Assembly (NCBI GenBank): GCA_002221725.1
Contig: NJFT01000016.1
Location: 124,001-188,000 of the forward strand
Length of the DNA: 64,000 nucleotides
Reading direction: 5' to 3'
From: Scedosporium boydii
Lineage: Eukaryota; Ascomycota; Sordariomycetes; Microascales; Microascaceae
The translations under genes were made by a program, and so were the position numbers. Shown piece after piece: positions 46,990 to 58,915 of the stretch. How positions within the stretch are numbered: position 1 is the first letter of the stretch; the number at the start of each line of letters is the position of its first letter. The notes below the pieces were generated by a model, which saw nothing but the letters and a program-made list of their open reading frames with translations, was not told where the DNA came from and made no database searches.

Positions 46990-48757
46990 TGTGTACGAAG
47001 TATGCGGATGCACGCCTGTGTGTATGGAGTAGCGTACACAATTATGATGCTTGGTCTCGAGTGCCCAAATTGAAGCAATGATCAATTCCTCTCGTACCCA
47101 CGACGGTGCAGGACAGGACAGTGTCGATCGCGTTAAGGGGGCAATGCGGACGGATTCGGTAACCTGGACGCGGATTTGATCACGTTCTTCGGAGAGAAAA
47201 AAGGGAGGCTCAAAGGGGGGAAGTTCTAGCCTAAACTGGAGACGTGTTGGACGTGTGTCTGTTCCCCGGTTTACCAGCAGTCAAGCCAAACCCGTTCGCA
47301 TCGTTCGCCGTCACCTACTTCGTCGTTTAAAGGCTCGGAGGGCGCGAGACGAACTCAAGCCACTGGGGAGGGTCAATCTCGATGCTAGGGCTAGCCGGAC
47401 GGGACGTTCCTCATCCTCCTTGTGAAGTTAGAAACGTTCTTTGGTAACAGCCAGTCGTAAGTCCTTCGTTCGAAGTACGAAGTCGTGTACTTTGGAATCC
47501 AGAGCTGGAATGGGAATGTCTGGGACAGACCCAAGTGGTACGAGAGATTGGGTACTGAACAAGGATTCCCCCAGGGGGGAATGAATGGAGCTGGGACCCT
47601 TGTGACCCCGATGGAGACGCTTGCTGATGGTGTTCCTGGACGATGCCCGAATTGAGTCCGCTGGCGTCTTGACTAGCGTGAAGGTTGAAGCCGCAGGGCC
47701 CGCTGGCGACCGCCAAAGTTGGTTTGGGAAATGTGTTTATGCTCTTTCTGGAATCGAATTTGTCCAATTCAGCAAACTTTTTCTGCTCCCAAATGCTCTT
47801 TATGCGGGAAGCAAAAATTGTGCTTCGTCCTTCGTAACGGAGGATGGTGGGAGCGTTTTATGATCCGAGGTCGAGTGAGACAACTAATCTTGGAATGTCG
47901 CACTGCCCATTAACTGACTGGCAAATCGAATGGTCGCTCTTTTTCCAGTCTCAGATAATATCGGGGCTTTCTTTCTTTTTTTTCCCCCCTCCAAGGGTCA
48001 CAGAGTTATATTTGGATACCGATCCGAGATGACCTCGCGATAATAATTAGGTTCGGCTGGTACTTGAATGGTCGGCTCGGAATTGGCTATGGAGACGGCA
48101 TAAATTAGATTTGATGCTCTGGAAGGAGAGAAAAGAAGCAGATGATCTACGACAAGGCAGCGGTTTCTGGCACCTGGGTCGTGTTTGAACTGGACCCTTT
48201 CCGCCAGACCAGGGACTGACTCGTGGGAGAGCCCCAAAGGGAAAAAAAGGGCGAAATGGGGGGTGGCAAGATTCAGAGGGTCTGAGAGGCTCGGATTGCA
48301 TCCCAGCGTGGTAATGAAGCGGAGCACTGACCTCTAATGGGTGAAGTATCGAGTCTCGTCACGGTTACCTTGCGACTGGGGTCCTGGCTAGGGTTTGATG
48401 TGGTGTGCCTTGGTGCGGGCGGGAGGTAGCAGCGTTTCGTCAATGCTGCGGCAGCGACTTTACCATGGCACGGGGAGTTGAGATGTTGAAGGGAACGAAG
48501 AAGGCCAGGGAGGAACGGACTGCGAGGAATTCTCTTTGACAGGATGACAGGATGGAGATGGGGCTGGAAGCCGAGGGGGTCGGATGGGGAAGAATTAATC
48601 TAGACTGGCATGGGCATGCGTGCCTGTCGTTGTACATTACTTGTATCATCGGACGAAAGAGGTCGAGTTGAATATGGGGGCGGGCTGGCTAGTGTAAACT
48701 ACGAAGCAAAGCTCTCCGGATCCCCCTCCTTCCCCCAATTTACGATGTCCGCACAAG

Positions 48758-48822
48758 TACGAAGTACACAAGTATCAATGTAGCAATGTACAAATATAAT
48801 TACACTACGAAGTACGAAGTAC
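48758..48822. repeat. Cluster of TACGAAGTAC decamers
   Basis: Three exact copies of the near-palindromic word TACGAAGTAC (48758, 48806 and, overlapping it, 48813) lie within 65 bp, together with other GTAC-containing words. The same word occurs singly elsewhere in intergenic DNA of this window. Confidence 0.85.
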
Positions 48823-50867
48823 AGATCAATAAGTGGTTTTCTTGCTCAACTTCGCAGTGGTTTCCCTATCACAAATGTACCGGAGTACCGAGGTACACTC
48901 TGGATGTCTTGGTACTGAGTAAACGAAGTAATACCAGATGGACTTAATGGACTTGGATAAGACATCTTTGACCCGGAATTTGAAGGAAAGATCAAACAAA
49001 TCAATTGATGCCAATTGATACCAATTGATCTACCTCTTACGGATTATACGAAGTAAAATATTCAATTTTCCCTTATTGACTGACTTGCATCACGACAAAG
49101 GACATGCTCTCCTCCAGGCGAGACTGAGCGACCACAATTGATACTCGATCATCAATTCATGATTCAGTCTGATATCCAGAACTCGTCGAAGTAATCTTAA
49201 CGATGCGATCCTTGTAATTACGTCCTTCAACTGTCGTACAACTTCGTACTGCACAGCCTATCAATGATATCAACGAACAACCAGGATTCTGGTACTTGCA
49301 TTCCGCTCCCCACACTGGCTGTAACGCTAGATTGCATTTTGATTCTTTCCATTCCCTTTTCTAAAAAGTCTCCGTCATCACATTCCAACGCCAAAAGTGG
49401 CCTTCTTCCCTGCTTCGGTTCGGCACTGCAACTTGAGACAACAGAAACAGCGATCTCGATTCTTTGCCTCTGCAGTAATACGAAGTGATTGAGTTGCAAA
49501 TGCAAAACATGGGCGTTCAATTGACTCTCGCATCGCATCCTCGCTTCGACACGGCACAATGCGACCCGTGCGAGATGCTGTCTGGCAATGCTTGAAGATG
49601 CATTGCATGAAAATATGCAAGTATACGCATGTAAGGGGTGCGCTGTATGGTGTATGCACATATCATTGATGCATCATCACCATCACACGAAGCCATCTGC
49701 ACCAACGACGACGACAATCATCTCCATGGAAGATCAGACATCAAGACATAAACACCAGTGACATTCATACTCAAATCGAGTTGAAATCCAATTGACGTTG
49801 TCTATTCCTTTCCCTGCCGGTGGCCTCTCTTTGGCCCGCTCGCTCGTTCGCTTTGATCAACACATCGTCCATCCCGTCCTATATCACGCCCATGATATAT
49901 ACCCACAGAAAAGTGAAGATCCCATTTCTGCCAGAGCGGAAAATACCATTATCCGGGGCCTCCCTCCTATCAAGTGCGATGTCGTCTAAGAATGATACCA
50001 TCCCGCCCCAAAACCTGGCTCGCTGGTGTCCATGCGTTGCGTTTTGAACCGGGAACCTTACGAATCGTCCTCCTTGGTTCTTCAGGATGGCTCGGAAGTT
50101 TTGTTTTTGTTTCCTCTGCCTTATTCGAGACGTCAGGAATGATGAATTGGTACTCTTTCACGTGGCCACCTCCCGCCCCTACCATTAATTCAGACTCGTG
50201 CAGGCGTCGCAGAACCGAGTTGAGGTTGATGGAAGAAGTTGTACTCCATCGTCGAACAACCAAGCTCGGAAACATTGAGCTAATACAGAGAGGCACGCAT
50301 AGATCACATCAAAAGTTCAAAGTGGTACGGCAATCTTTGGGGGACAAACACCTTTATTTTTGTGATTATTCGACCAGAACGAAACAAGGCTCAAATACAA
50401 CGGATCGTGAAGTAGACGAAGTAGAAACAAAAGAAGACTAGCGACCATCCTCCAAACCGGAACCAAATGAAGCATGCCTTGTTCTCGCGAAACAAACGAC
50501 AGCTTACTGGGAACCATGAAAGCAGTCTTTCCCTCTAGCATCTAAAACCAGTAATACATCATGGGTATCTCTGTGCGAAATTACAATCTAGGAAACGCCG
50601 ATACCATGCCTTTTTTTCTCCGTATCTCATATCTCGTAATTCATCATTCGTAAGGGGGGTGCTCCAGTGGAAGGCGCAATTCGTAGAAGAATGTGCTATG
50701 TCTTGTCTTGTTCGTCGTCTCGCAGTCGGGGGGTTAACAACCTGAGTGACTGCATCCGTTTCGTGTCGTCCGTTCGGTTTTGGGGGGGAATGGGTCGGTT
50801 GGGAATTCTCTCGTTCGAATGGAATCGTACACGCTCGCCATCAACTACTACTCACAGGTTTGGTGAT

Positions 50868-53800
50868 TTAGTGACCATCTTCGCCGTCGCACTTGAAGTA
50901 GCAGATATAGTTGTACATCTGCACAAGCCAACCAGTTAGTCAATGAATCTTTAAGAAAGAAGCAAACAGGGAGAAAACACCACTTACATGACCAAATGCG
51001 GGATCGCCTACTTCCCCTCCACCAAAGTCATTCATTTGGTCCGGCAAGGGTTCACACCAAGGTTGCTCGGGCGGATACGCCGGACCGTGCCTCGGCCTCG
51101 GAGCATGCATATGCCAATGCCAACCGGCGTACTTAAATCTGGGCAAGTTCTGGTCAATCGGCGGCCGAGACAAGTCCGGATCGCGAACCACCGAACCGCA
51201 TCCCTCCTCAGTCACGCAGCAAGACGCCACATCTTCGTGGTCGGGCCAGCAGAGAATGTCGTTGGTGTCCGGATTCTCGCAGTTGCAGATGTACGGATCG
51301 ACATCGTCGCAGTTGCCGGCGGAGCAGCACTTGCGCGAGTAAATGTCGCAGGCTCCGTTGGGTCCGTCGCACTCGCACCTGTAGCCCTTGTTCCACAGAT
51401 AGTTCTCCCACGACTGGCCAGAGTACATGAGCATGTCGAAGGGCTGTTCCGTGTCCCGTCTGTAAAGCTGGACCATGTCGCCAAGTGTAATGTTGAAGAT
51501 CTCGGCATACGTGACGTAGAAGATGCCCAGCGTGTTGTTGGGGAATACTTCGAACTTCCCCATGATGCCCGTCATCTCCGTGTACATATCTTGGTATGGG
51601 AAGACCTTCCGAGCTATTTGGATGCCGCACGTGTTGCCCGAGGGAGTTGGTCGAGGCGTCTTCGTAGTCGTCGTCGACGATACAATCATCGACGTTCCAG
51701 TCTCTGCTCCCGACTCCAAGCTAGAGAACACGGTGGTCGAGTTGAGGGTACCAGTCACCGTTGGCTGCTCCATGTTACCGCCTGTCTGTGATCCGGTAAT
51801 CAAAATACCCGCATCGGTGGAGAGCACCGCGGTCATGTTAGAGACGGCAGTAGACATCAAAGGGGTTGTTGTATTAGTGGACAGAGTCTCAACCAAAGTA
51901 CCATTCGTCGGCAATCCCGTTATCGAAACCTCCGTATCCGCTGTGTTAGAGGTACCAGCTGGCATCAAAGTCGCTGTTGCATTGAACGACAGTGTTTCGA
52001 CCAAAGTACCATTCGTTGGCAATCCGGTGACCGAAACCTCTGTACCCGCCGTTCCAGAGAAACCAAGTGACGTCGAGGTGATTGTAGAATTGGTCCAACT
52101 AGGCGAAATAGTAGAGCCATTCGTCGGTGCGGGAATCCCCGTGCCTACTGCTCCCGATCCGGTGAGGGTAGCGTTCGACCACGGAAGTTGACCACTAGTT
52201 CCATTCGTCGGTGATCCGCTGTTGGCGCTGCCCGTCGGCGAGCCATCCATCGAAGTTCCCTTATCCTCTCCCGGCTTGGGGGGCGCGTTTGGGGAACCGG
52301 GCCGCGAGCCGCAAACTTTGTCTTTCCCTTTCCCATCAATGATAGACTCGTCGCTGTCAGAATCAGATTCTTCGTCAGGTGGACACCAGTCGATCCTCCA
52401 CAAGATCTTTCGACTCCACCACAGCCTCAACGATCTGGACTTTTCTTCGGGTTTGCTGTAGGAATTGCTGTCGGGCGCATACTGAAGGCCAATCAAATGG
52501 ACGCCGGGCAAGTTGTCAAAGAGGGCATCCATATCGTCGGAATCTTGACCAAATTGACGATACTGGTCGATACGGTACGTGCGGGTCATCATATCCGGTC
52601 CGTCGGGGTCTATATCGAGGACCTCGGCGACTTCTTGCCGGAGACGTTCGATCTTGTCGGCATAGAGTTCATTCTTCGTGCGTCTACCAGTTTCTGCATC
52701 CGGAGTGATAATCGTAACCTTGATCCAGTCACGGAAGTCGGGATCGAAAGCCTGCCCGGGTTTCGTGAGATCTGCGAGCGCAGGGACAGCGGGGAGCTGG
52801 CGCTTCCACTCTGGTTTAGGAGGATACCCATGGTACAGGAGCCTGGGAACGCGCCGTTGCCAAATATCTTCCGGTTCGTATGACCACCTGTCCGTTGACT
52901 GTAGATGATCGTGCTCGAACAAAGGGATTTGCCAGAAATGAGCGACATAGACTCCGACGTTGCTCACAACAACCATCCCGGTACAACCCCACATTGGGGT
53001 CACTCCTGTACCGATGGGGTTCTCTGTAAACTTTCGGAAGGTGGCATGATCGGAGTAGAACTCGTCCGGCGACGGATACCCCTTTCCAATACTCGCGCCG
53101 TGCATGTCGACGTTGTTCTTCATTTGACGCCACCAGTCGTTCGGTCCCAATTCCCAGTGGTCGGGATGCGTGAGCTGAGGCTGGAAAATTCCGTCTTGCC
53201 AGAAATCATTGTAATCATCAGGTGGTGCCAGCGAGGCGGGTTCGGATGTAGCTGATTCGGGTGGTGCCTGGGAGGTCTGAGAGGGAGTGACTTCCTCGCG
53301 CCTAACCCGATCGAAACCAGGGACGTTATGAGGGCTGACAGTATTGTTCCCGCCCTCATATCGAGCTAACAGACCGGCCGCCGGGGGGGCCGGGAGAAGT
53401 GGCAGAGATGGCCCGGCTTCTCCACTCGATTCATCATCAGTAGCTCCACAGCTAGGTACGGGGTGGCACTCAGCGCTTTCCGGGCACCATTCAATGTTGG
53501 CAATCACTCGCTTATCCCACCAAATCCGAATTGCCCTGACAGTGTCCCGGCCGGTGACTCGTTGAGGCGGACTATGGGCGGGAGCATATTGCCAGAGAAG
53601 TAGGTTATTTCCAGCGTTCTGCCTGTAATAGGTCGGGTTTGGCTGGTGTAAAAACCCGAACGTAGAACCGGGCTCGCGCTTGAAGTAGGTGCGCACATGG
53701 ATATCCTTTCTGCTAATGCCCAAGATATCTGCAACTTCACGCCTCAGACGTTTAGTGCCCTCTTTGTATCTTGGCTTGCCTGAGAGGCTATCCCGTATGT

Positions 53801-56083
53801 CACGCGTGCGGTCCGGAACGATGAGGAACGCGACGCGAAACCCGCCGGGGCCTGCTGGACCGAGCTCGGCCTGGGAGAGTCCCACAAGCGACGGACCAGG
53901 TCGGGTTGAGGACCCGGCTTTAGGTTGCGTGCCAAGCTCAAATAAGTCCGTGATTCGACGCTTCCAGAGTGCTTCGGGCTCGTAAAGGTGAGGGCTTCGA
54001 ACGTGGCGGTCGTGCGATGCCCCAACAAAGGTGGGACGCTGCCAGATATGAGCGACATACACGCCTTTTTCTGTGGCTATGAGAAGAGCCGTACATCCAA
54101 AGAGCGGACCAGTACCGCCTCCGATGCCGTAATCCCCGAGTGGCGTATAAACAGCGTTGTTTGGGGAATAATCATCCCCACTCTCAACCCCCGTAGGATC
54201 CGGTACTGCCCCGTAGGACGTCACGAAATTATACATACGCTCCCACCACGCCCTCCTGCTCGGCCAAGTGTCGGGGTGTGTGAGTTTGTCACCAAACAAA
54301 CCATCATGGGTTCTGGGAGTCCGGGGCGAAATGATTCCCTTTGCACGCCGCCAGAAAGTACTAAGGGCCCGAGTGGACGTTGGAGAGGTCTTCTGAAGGA
54401 GACCAATCTCTTTCTCACAAAACTCCTCGCAGTTGGCTCCATGGGGACACCAGAGTTTGGTCTCGACTGGTTTCCGGTCAAACCAAATTCTGAGAGCCCT
54501 CAACTCCGGGCCGGGCTTCGAAGGTTCCTCGCCTGTTTTGTCACCAGGCTTCTCGTCGGGCTTCGGCTTCGGCTCAGGCTTCCTCGCGGGTTGTTTTCCC
54601 TTGCCAATATTCGCGTCTTCGTCAGACGACCAGTAGTCAAGGTCCCATTCGTGATCTGACTCCTCGTCTTCCGAGTCATCTTCTCCACTTTGAATAACCT
54701 CGCCCTGTCCGCCATTCTTTTCTTTCGGGGCGTATTGATACATGACGAGCGACGTACCGGGTTGAGCACTGTAAAACTCGTGCGGATTAATGTCATTCCC
54801 AAATGCGTCCTTAGGGGGCTTGCGCATGTAGAGATGCATTTGGATTTGAGACTTCTCGATCTTGAGATAGTGGATCAATTCGTCATCAAGCTTCTCAATC
54901 AGTGCAGGAAACCTCGGCCTGCCAATGTTGTATGTATCGTACGGTGTCCAGAGGTGAACGGTGATCCACCTTCGAGTGACGTCTGAGAATTCGCGGCCCT
55001 CTGCGGCTAGCTCGGCCAGAGCTGGGCTTTTGGGTTCGATGATGCCCTCATTTCCCGTCTTGAAGAATTGGGTAACCCTCCAGTCCCACTCCAGCTCAGC
55101 CTCTCTCCGGGGCCGAGTGAGGGTGCCGGGTGGCTTGAATGTTGGCACCTCCCAAAGGTGGGCCGTGTACACACCACGGTCAGTGGCGATCAAAATAGCA
55201 GTACAGCCCCAGATGGGAGTGACGCCGCCAATGAAGCCTTTCTCACGATAAATACGTTCTCCGGTGGAGGTCGTGAAGTCGAATGGAATAAACTTGGCGT
55301 GGGACCCATGGGACCACTTTCGCACGACCGGATCAAGCTTTTCTCTGTTCTTGATGCCTGGGCCAAAGCTAGCACCGAAAAGCCTAACATTGTCGTACGC
55401 CTTTCTCCACCAGTCGAATGAACCGGCCTTCCAACCATCTGGATTCGTCAAGAATGGCTGAAGGAGATCTGGTTCGTCTCGGCGGGCGAGGCTGGTTTTA
55501 GAAACTGTTGCTTCTGAGCCATACCATTCAACACAGACACTTCCTTCACATGCCGCGCATTGCATGATCCGGTTATTGGCAATTGGCTGACCAGGGATGG
55601 TTACTGTTGAGGCCCAATCTGACACAGATCCAGTGAAGGAACCCGGGGCAACATCGGTGCGCGGATCCCTCGAGACCGTGGAGAAGGGTGGAAGAGTCGA
55701 ACCAGTCTGGCTGACACAGCATGGACAATCTGATGCGGTTGGGCCGGATGAAACTTCACGGTTCATCAGGTTTCCACCATTAAAATCAAACTCCATGTAG
55801 GCCAGACCATAGGCAGAGGGCAGTGGTGAAACAGTATCATGGCGGCTATTGAGTAGTGGCCCAGCGGCCAGAGCTGTGGTGTTCACACCGTAGGTTGAGA
55901 GGGTGATGGTAGCTGTTGCCAATGGAATTATGTTGTCAGTAACGATATTAAATGTTCGGGGAGTGAAGTCAAGGTTTCCCACTTACCATCAGTCGTAACT
56001 GCATTTCCAACGCAAAGGAATGATCCAAGGATCAACAGTATGAAGTAAGGCCAAATGGCCAGTCCCTTCGAAGTGTCTGACAT
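50868..56083 (-). CDS. Giant secreted three-repeat protein, Cys-rich C-terminus
   Basis: Three exons: 56083-55987 (signal peptide, MSDTSKGLAIWPYFILLILG), 55912-50988 and 50918-50868 (last 16 codons, MYNYICYFKCDGEDGH). All joins are in phase, giving 1,690 aa. After a small Cys-containing N-terminal region come three copies of a roughly 230-residue module. Each begins with an HPD/NPDxW...WW segment, has [WF]GCT...(V/I)....GVY.AH.W..P.F in the middle, then a strand-helix part (TP or VPD followed by L..E...L.I....I..R.Y) and ends LR(A)xRIWxDRK...WCP. The central motifs map near 55,200, 54,090 and 52,980. A Ser/Thr-rich linker follows with two near-identical TGLPTNGTLVETLS units, then a domain starting TCGIQIARKVFPYQDMY and a dense run of about 18 cysteines. 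No enzyme motif seen. I know this module only as an unnamed element of ascomycete secreted proteins. Confidence 0.85.
51880..52050. repeat. Direct repeat in the Ser/Thr-rich linker
   Basis: Two copies of a unit of roughly 110 nt, each encoding TEVS[VI]TGLPTNGTLVETLS, lie inside the giant secreted-protein gene. The high nucleotide identity indicates recent duplication. Confidence 0.8.
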
Positions 56084-57901
56084 GGTGGCAGGCTACCTAC
56101 CATACAGCAGCACAATGAATGGAATTCAAGACCGAAGAAGGGAGAATTGAATTCTAAAAGGAATATATGATTGAGTTGAGTAGATGGGAGAGGGGGTTTG
56201 TGAATTGGGAAGATGAGAATGAGAACAAGTGCTCAGGATGTTTGTGGAAATGAAGGAATGCGGTGGTGAAGGAGAAGAGAATAGGAATTTTCCTCAAGGC
56301 CACGGAATTTTATAGTTGTGGGGGAAAGACCCCGGATCACAGCAATCAGTTAGATATGGGAGCTGAAGCTAGGGTTTGGACGTTGAAGTGATTCAGGACT
56401 GGAGTTATGAGGCTCTATCTTAAACAGTGGGTAGATTTAGTAAATGAATCACAACTGGAGGGAATTTGGAATCTTCTTAGGGCCAGTGGGATGTATGTCA
56501 CGGGGAAGTAAAGGAGGAAGGAGCGATGTCTGTGTGAAGAGGACTGGAGTAGGGAGAATCAACCTCAAAAGGGGAAGAAAGCAGTTTCCTCAGTTGCTCT
56601 CAAAAGATTACTCAAATCTCGAAGTATGAAAGCCATATTTATCAGACTGGATCCTAAACTTCAACTCGCAGAACGGAACCAACTTTTACAATCATTCTAT
56701 CCTCGCTGAATATTCGATGATATGCTCATACTCGGACACTAGGGTGGGTATGCAGCCAGGACTGGGGGCGGGATATATGAAGATGCCAATTAGGATTTGC
56801 TTCTTACTACCATCTGTTTCTCCATTCCATTATAATCTTGTCTTGGAGCATTCAACCGGATCTGTGGAGCATGATAACTTATATTGGCAAATCCTGGTAG
56901 AACTTCTCCCCAGTGATTGCTATGCTCTAATCGCCTATCCACTAATTGGCGCTCTCTCTTCATTCTTCGCAGTTTGAATGTGTAAGTACGCCAGAACAAT
57001 TCAAAGCCTTTCATGAAGTGCAGGAACCGAGAGGGCTGGAATTCTACGAGTGATGGCATACGGCCCAGGACAGTCACCACCGTCCTAAAATGGGCAGACG
57101 GCTCTCCGTGTAGGTACTTCAGAGTCTTCTATTGTAATGGGATTCACTGAAGTGAGTTAATAGTAGCTTTGAGCATCTAGGTATCACACATATTGGCATC
57201 ACTTGTCGAGCGAAAGATGAAGTGAGTGCCAGGCATTACTGTGTTCGAATTACATCCCATGTGTCGATATATGTCGCCGTAAGCATCACCTCCAGGCAAA
57301 CTAGAATCCAGAGCTACAGATGAAGGTGAACGATTAAGTTGTTGTCGGAAAAGAAGGGTATTCATACGAAACCAGGTCCAACTGGGTGTGGTTGAGCTAG
57401 GCAGCATGAAGAGGTGAGGTTGAAAATGGGGTCCGGCTGACTGTAAAGCCGCACACCGACCTGTCAGAATTGACGTCGGTCAGTGCCGGTCAGTGCCGCT
57501 CTCAGCTGCCTGCCTCAGCTGCTTGTCGGGGTGACTCAAATTCAATGCTGACGTATCGATGTACCTAGGTACAAGCACACAAGAAACCTTAAATGCCGAT
57601 ACGTCATCCCCCGAGACCGCTGCCCAATCCTGGAAAAGACTGAAGTAGAAAACCGAGAAGAAGTTAGGAGATGAAAATGAAATCGGAAATAAAATAAGAA
57701 TAAAATTCCGGTGATCGATTTGGCATTTCTCCTTAAGAGAATCTACTTAAGAGACCCTGTCCCTCTTTATTGTCGACGTTTATCTGATCCTGTTGCCACC
57801 TGTGTTTTTAAGTGGCGGGCCGCACCCACAATCTGAAAGTCGTGGTTACACCCGCCCAGTTCGACTTTCCTCCCTCTTGTCAAGCAGCTTCACCTTTCAC
57901 A
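56084..57901. other. Intergenic region between divergent genes
   Basis: Divergent promoter region for the giant secreted-protein gene (left) and the metallo-beta-lactamase-fold gene (right). Short frames only. An in-phase extension upstream of 57,902 begins at a GTG and is not used. Confidence 0.6.
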
Positions 57902-58915
57902 ATGCCCAATAAACCAAACTTCGCAACGCCATTACCACAATCTCCCAGGTCCGACGTCCTCGAGTGGCGCTTCCCGAAACCTTTCCGCCACTACGTTTTG
58001 ACGGGAAGATCCCGCGCTGCCTGGCACACCTCATTCGTCATCCAGCAGCTGAACTTGCTCCTTGACGCTGGGCTCTGCGTGAACAAGCTTCGGCCTAAGC
58101 ACATCTTTCTCACCCACGGCCATAACGATCACACCCTATTATCACCTGCGTTCGTAAATCGCGAGGACCCGCCAGATATTTACTGCCCCGTGGAAATTGC
58201 GGAGATTTTTGATCAGTTTATCCTGGGAAACTCGATCCTGAATCTCGGCGGCCTCGTCGGACCCCATGATCCGGATGGCCCGGGAGCCGAATCAGACGGC
58301 GAAGGGGAATTAATATACTACGGAGACTGTGAAGGAGAGCACCACAAGTCCCGGTGGCTCAATACCCATGTAACTCACGGATTACGGCCCGGAGACGTCG
58401 TCCCCCTTCGCCGTCTCAAGGACATTTACGCCACTGCCTTTGCCTGTGACCACACCGTTCCGTGTCTCGGCTACGTCTTTAGTTTGGTGACCCAGAGGCT
58501 GAAGTCGGAATACAGCTCACTCGCCCCACACGAAATCCGGGATCTCCGAGAGTCCGGGGTTGAGATCACGGCTCCGCACTGGTCCCCGTTTCTAGCATTC
58601 CTGGGCGACACCACGGCGGATGTATTACTTGCTGAGCCCGAGTGGTTACGTCAGGGTATACCGGTTGTCATTACGGAATGCAGCTTTCTTTACCCCGAAC
58701 ATAAAGACCAGGCGATAAGAACCAAGCATACGATATGGAGTGAGTTGGAGAAGGTGGTGCGAAAGTGGCCGAAGACGACGTTTATTCTTATGCATTTTAG
58801 CTTGCGGTATAGCGACCAGGAGATTCGTGACTTTTTTAAGCAGATGGAAGATCCTCCATCAAATATTGTTGTGTGGATTGATGGGGTAGACGGACATTGG
58901 CCGAGGATTCAATGA
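57902..58915 (+). CDS. RNase Z-like metallo-beta-lactamase-fold protein
   Basis: Single-exon 337-aa protein. The MBL-fold zinc ligands are visible: HGHNDH in FLTHGHNDHTLL (the usual HxHxDH), FACDHTVPCLGYVF (downstream His), AFLGDTTADVL (Asp of the FLGDT motif characteristic of tRNase Z), and LMHFSLRYSDQEI, matching the HFS.RY motif of tRNase Z. This supports RNase Z-like rather than lactamase or glyoxalase type. The length fits a short-form enzyme, not the approximately 800-aa long-form tRNase Z of fungi. I therefore keep tRNA 3'-end processing as only one possibility. The start at 57,902 (MPNKPNFATP) was chosen because it is the first ATG and precedes the conserved region. No targeting signal is obvious. 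Confidence 0.88.
   Translation: MPNKPNFATPLPQSPRSDVLEWRFPKPFRHYVLTGRSRAAWHTSFVIQQLNLLLDAGLCVNKLRPKHIFLTHGHNDHTLLSPAFVNREDPPDIYCPVEIAEIFDQFILGNSILNLGGLVGPHDPDGPGAESDGEGELIYYGDCEGEHHKSRWLNTHVTHGLRPGDVVPLRRLKDIYATAFACDHTVPCLGYVFSLVTQRLKSEYSSLAPHEIRDLRESGVEITAPHWSPFLAFLGDTTADVLLAEPEWLRQGIPVVITECSFLYPEHKDQAIRTKHTIWSELEKVVRKWPKTTFILMHFSLRYSDQEIRDFFKQMEDPPSNIVVWIDGVDGHWPRIQ

Larger units (their letters stand above)
46342..50867. other. 4.5-kb region without a recognisable gene
   Basis: Probably holds the long leader and promoter of the hydrolase gene on its left and the 3' flank of the giant secreted-protein gene on its right. It contains a GT-rich microsatellite, a dense patch of TACGAAGTAC decamers (48,758-48,822), several CAATTGAT repeats (about 49,001-49,030), and many short frames with no domain. 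Confidence 0.55.

Noticed and set aside
50988..54659. Several long plus-strand frames (up to 267 aa) opposite the giant secreted-protein gene
   Set aside because: Antisense shadows. The minus-strand frame is continuous, has a signal peptide and clear internal repeats.
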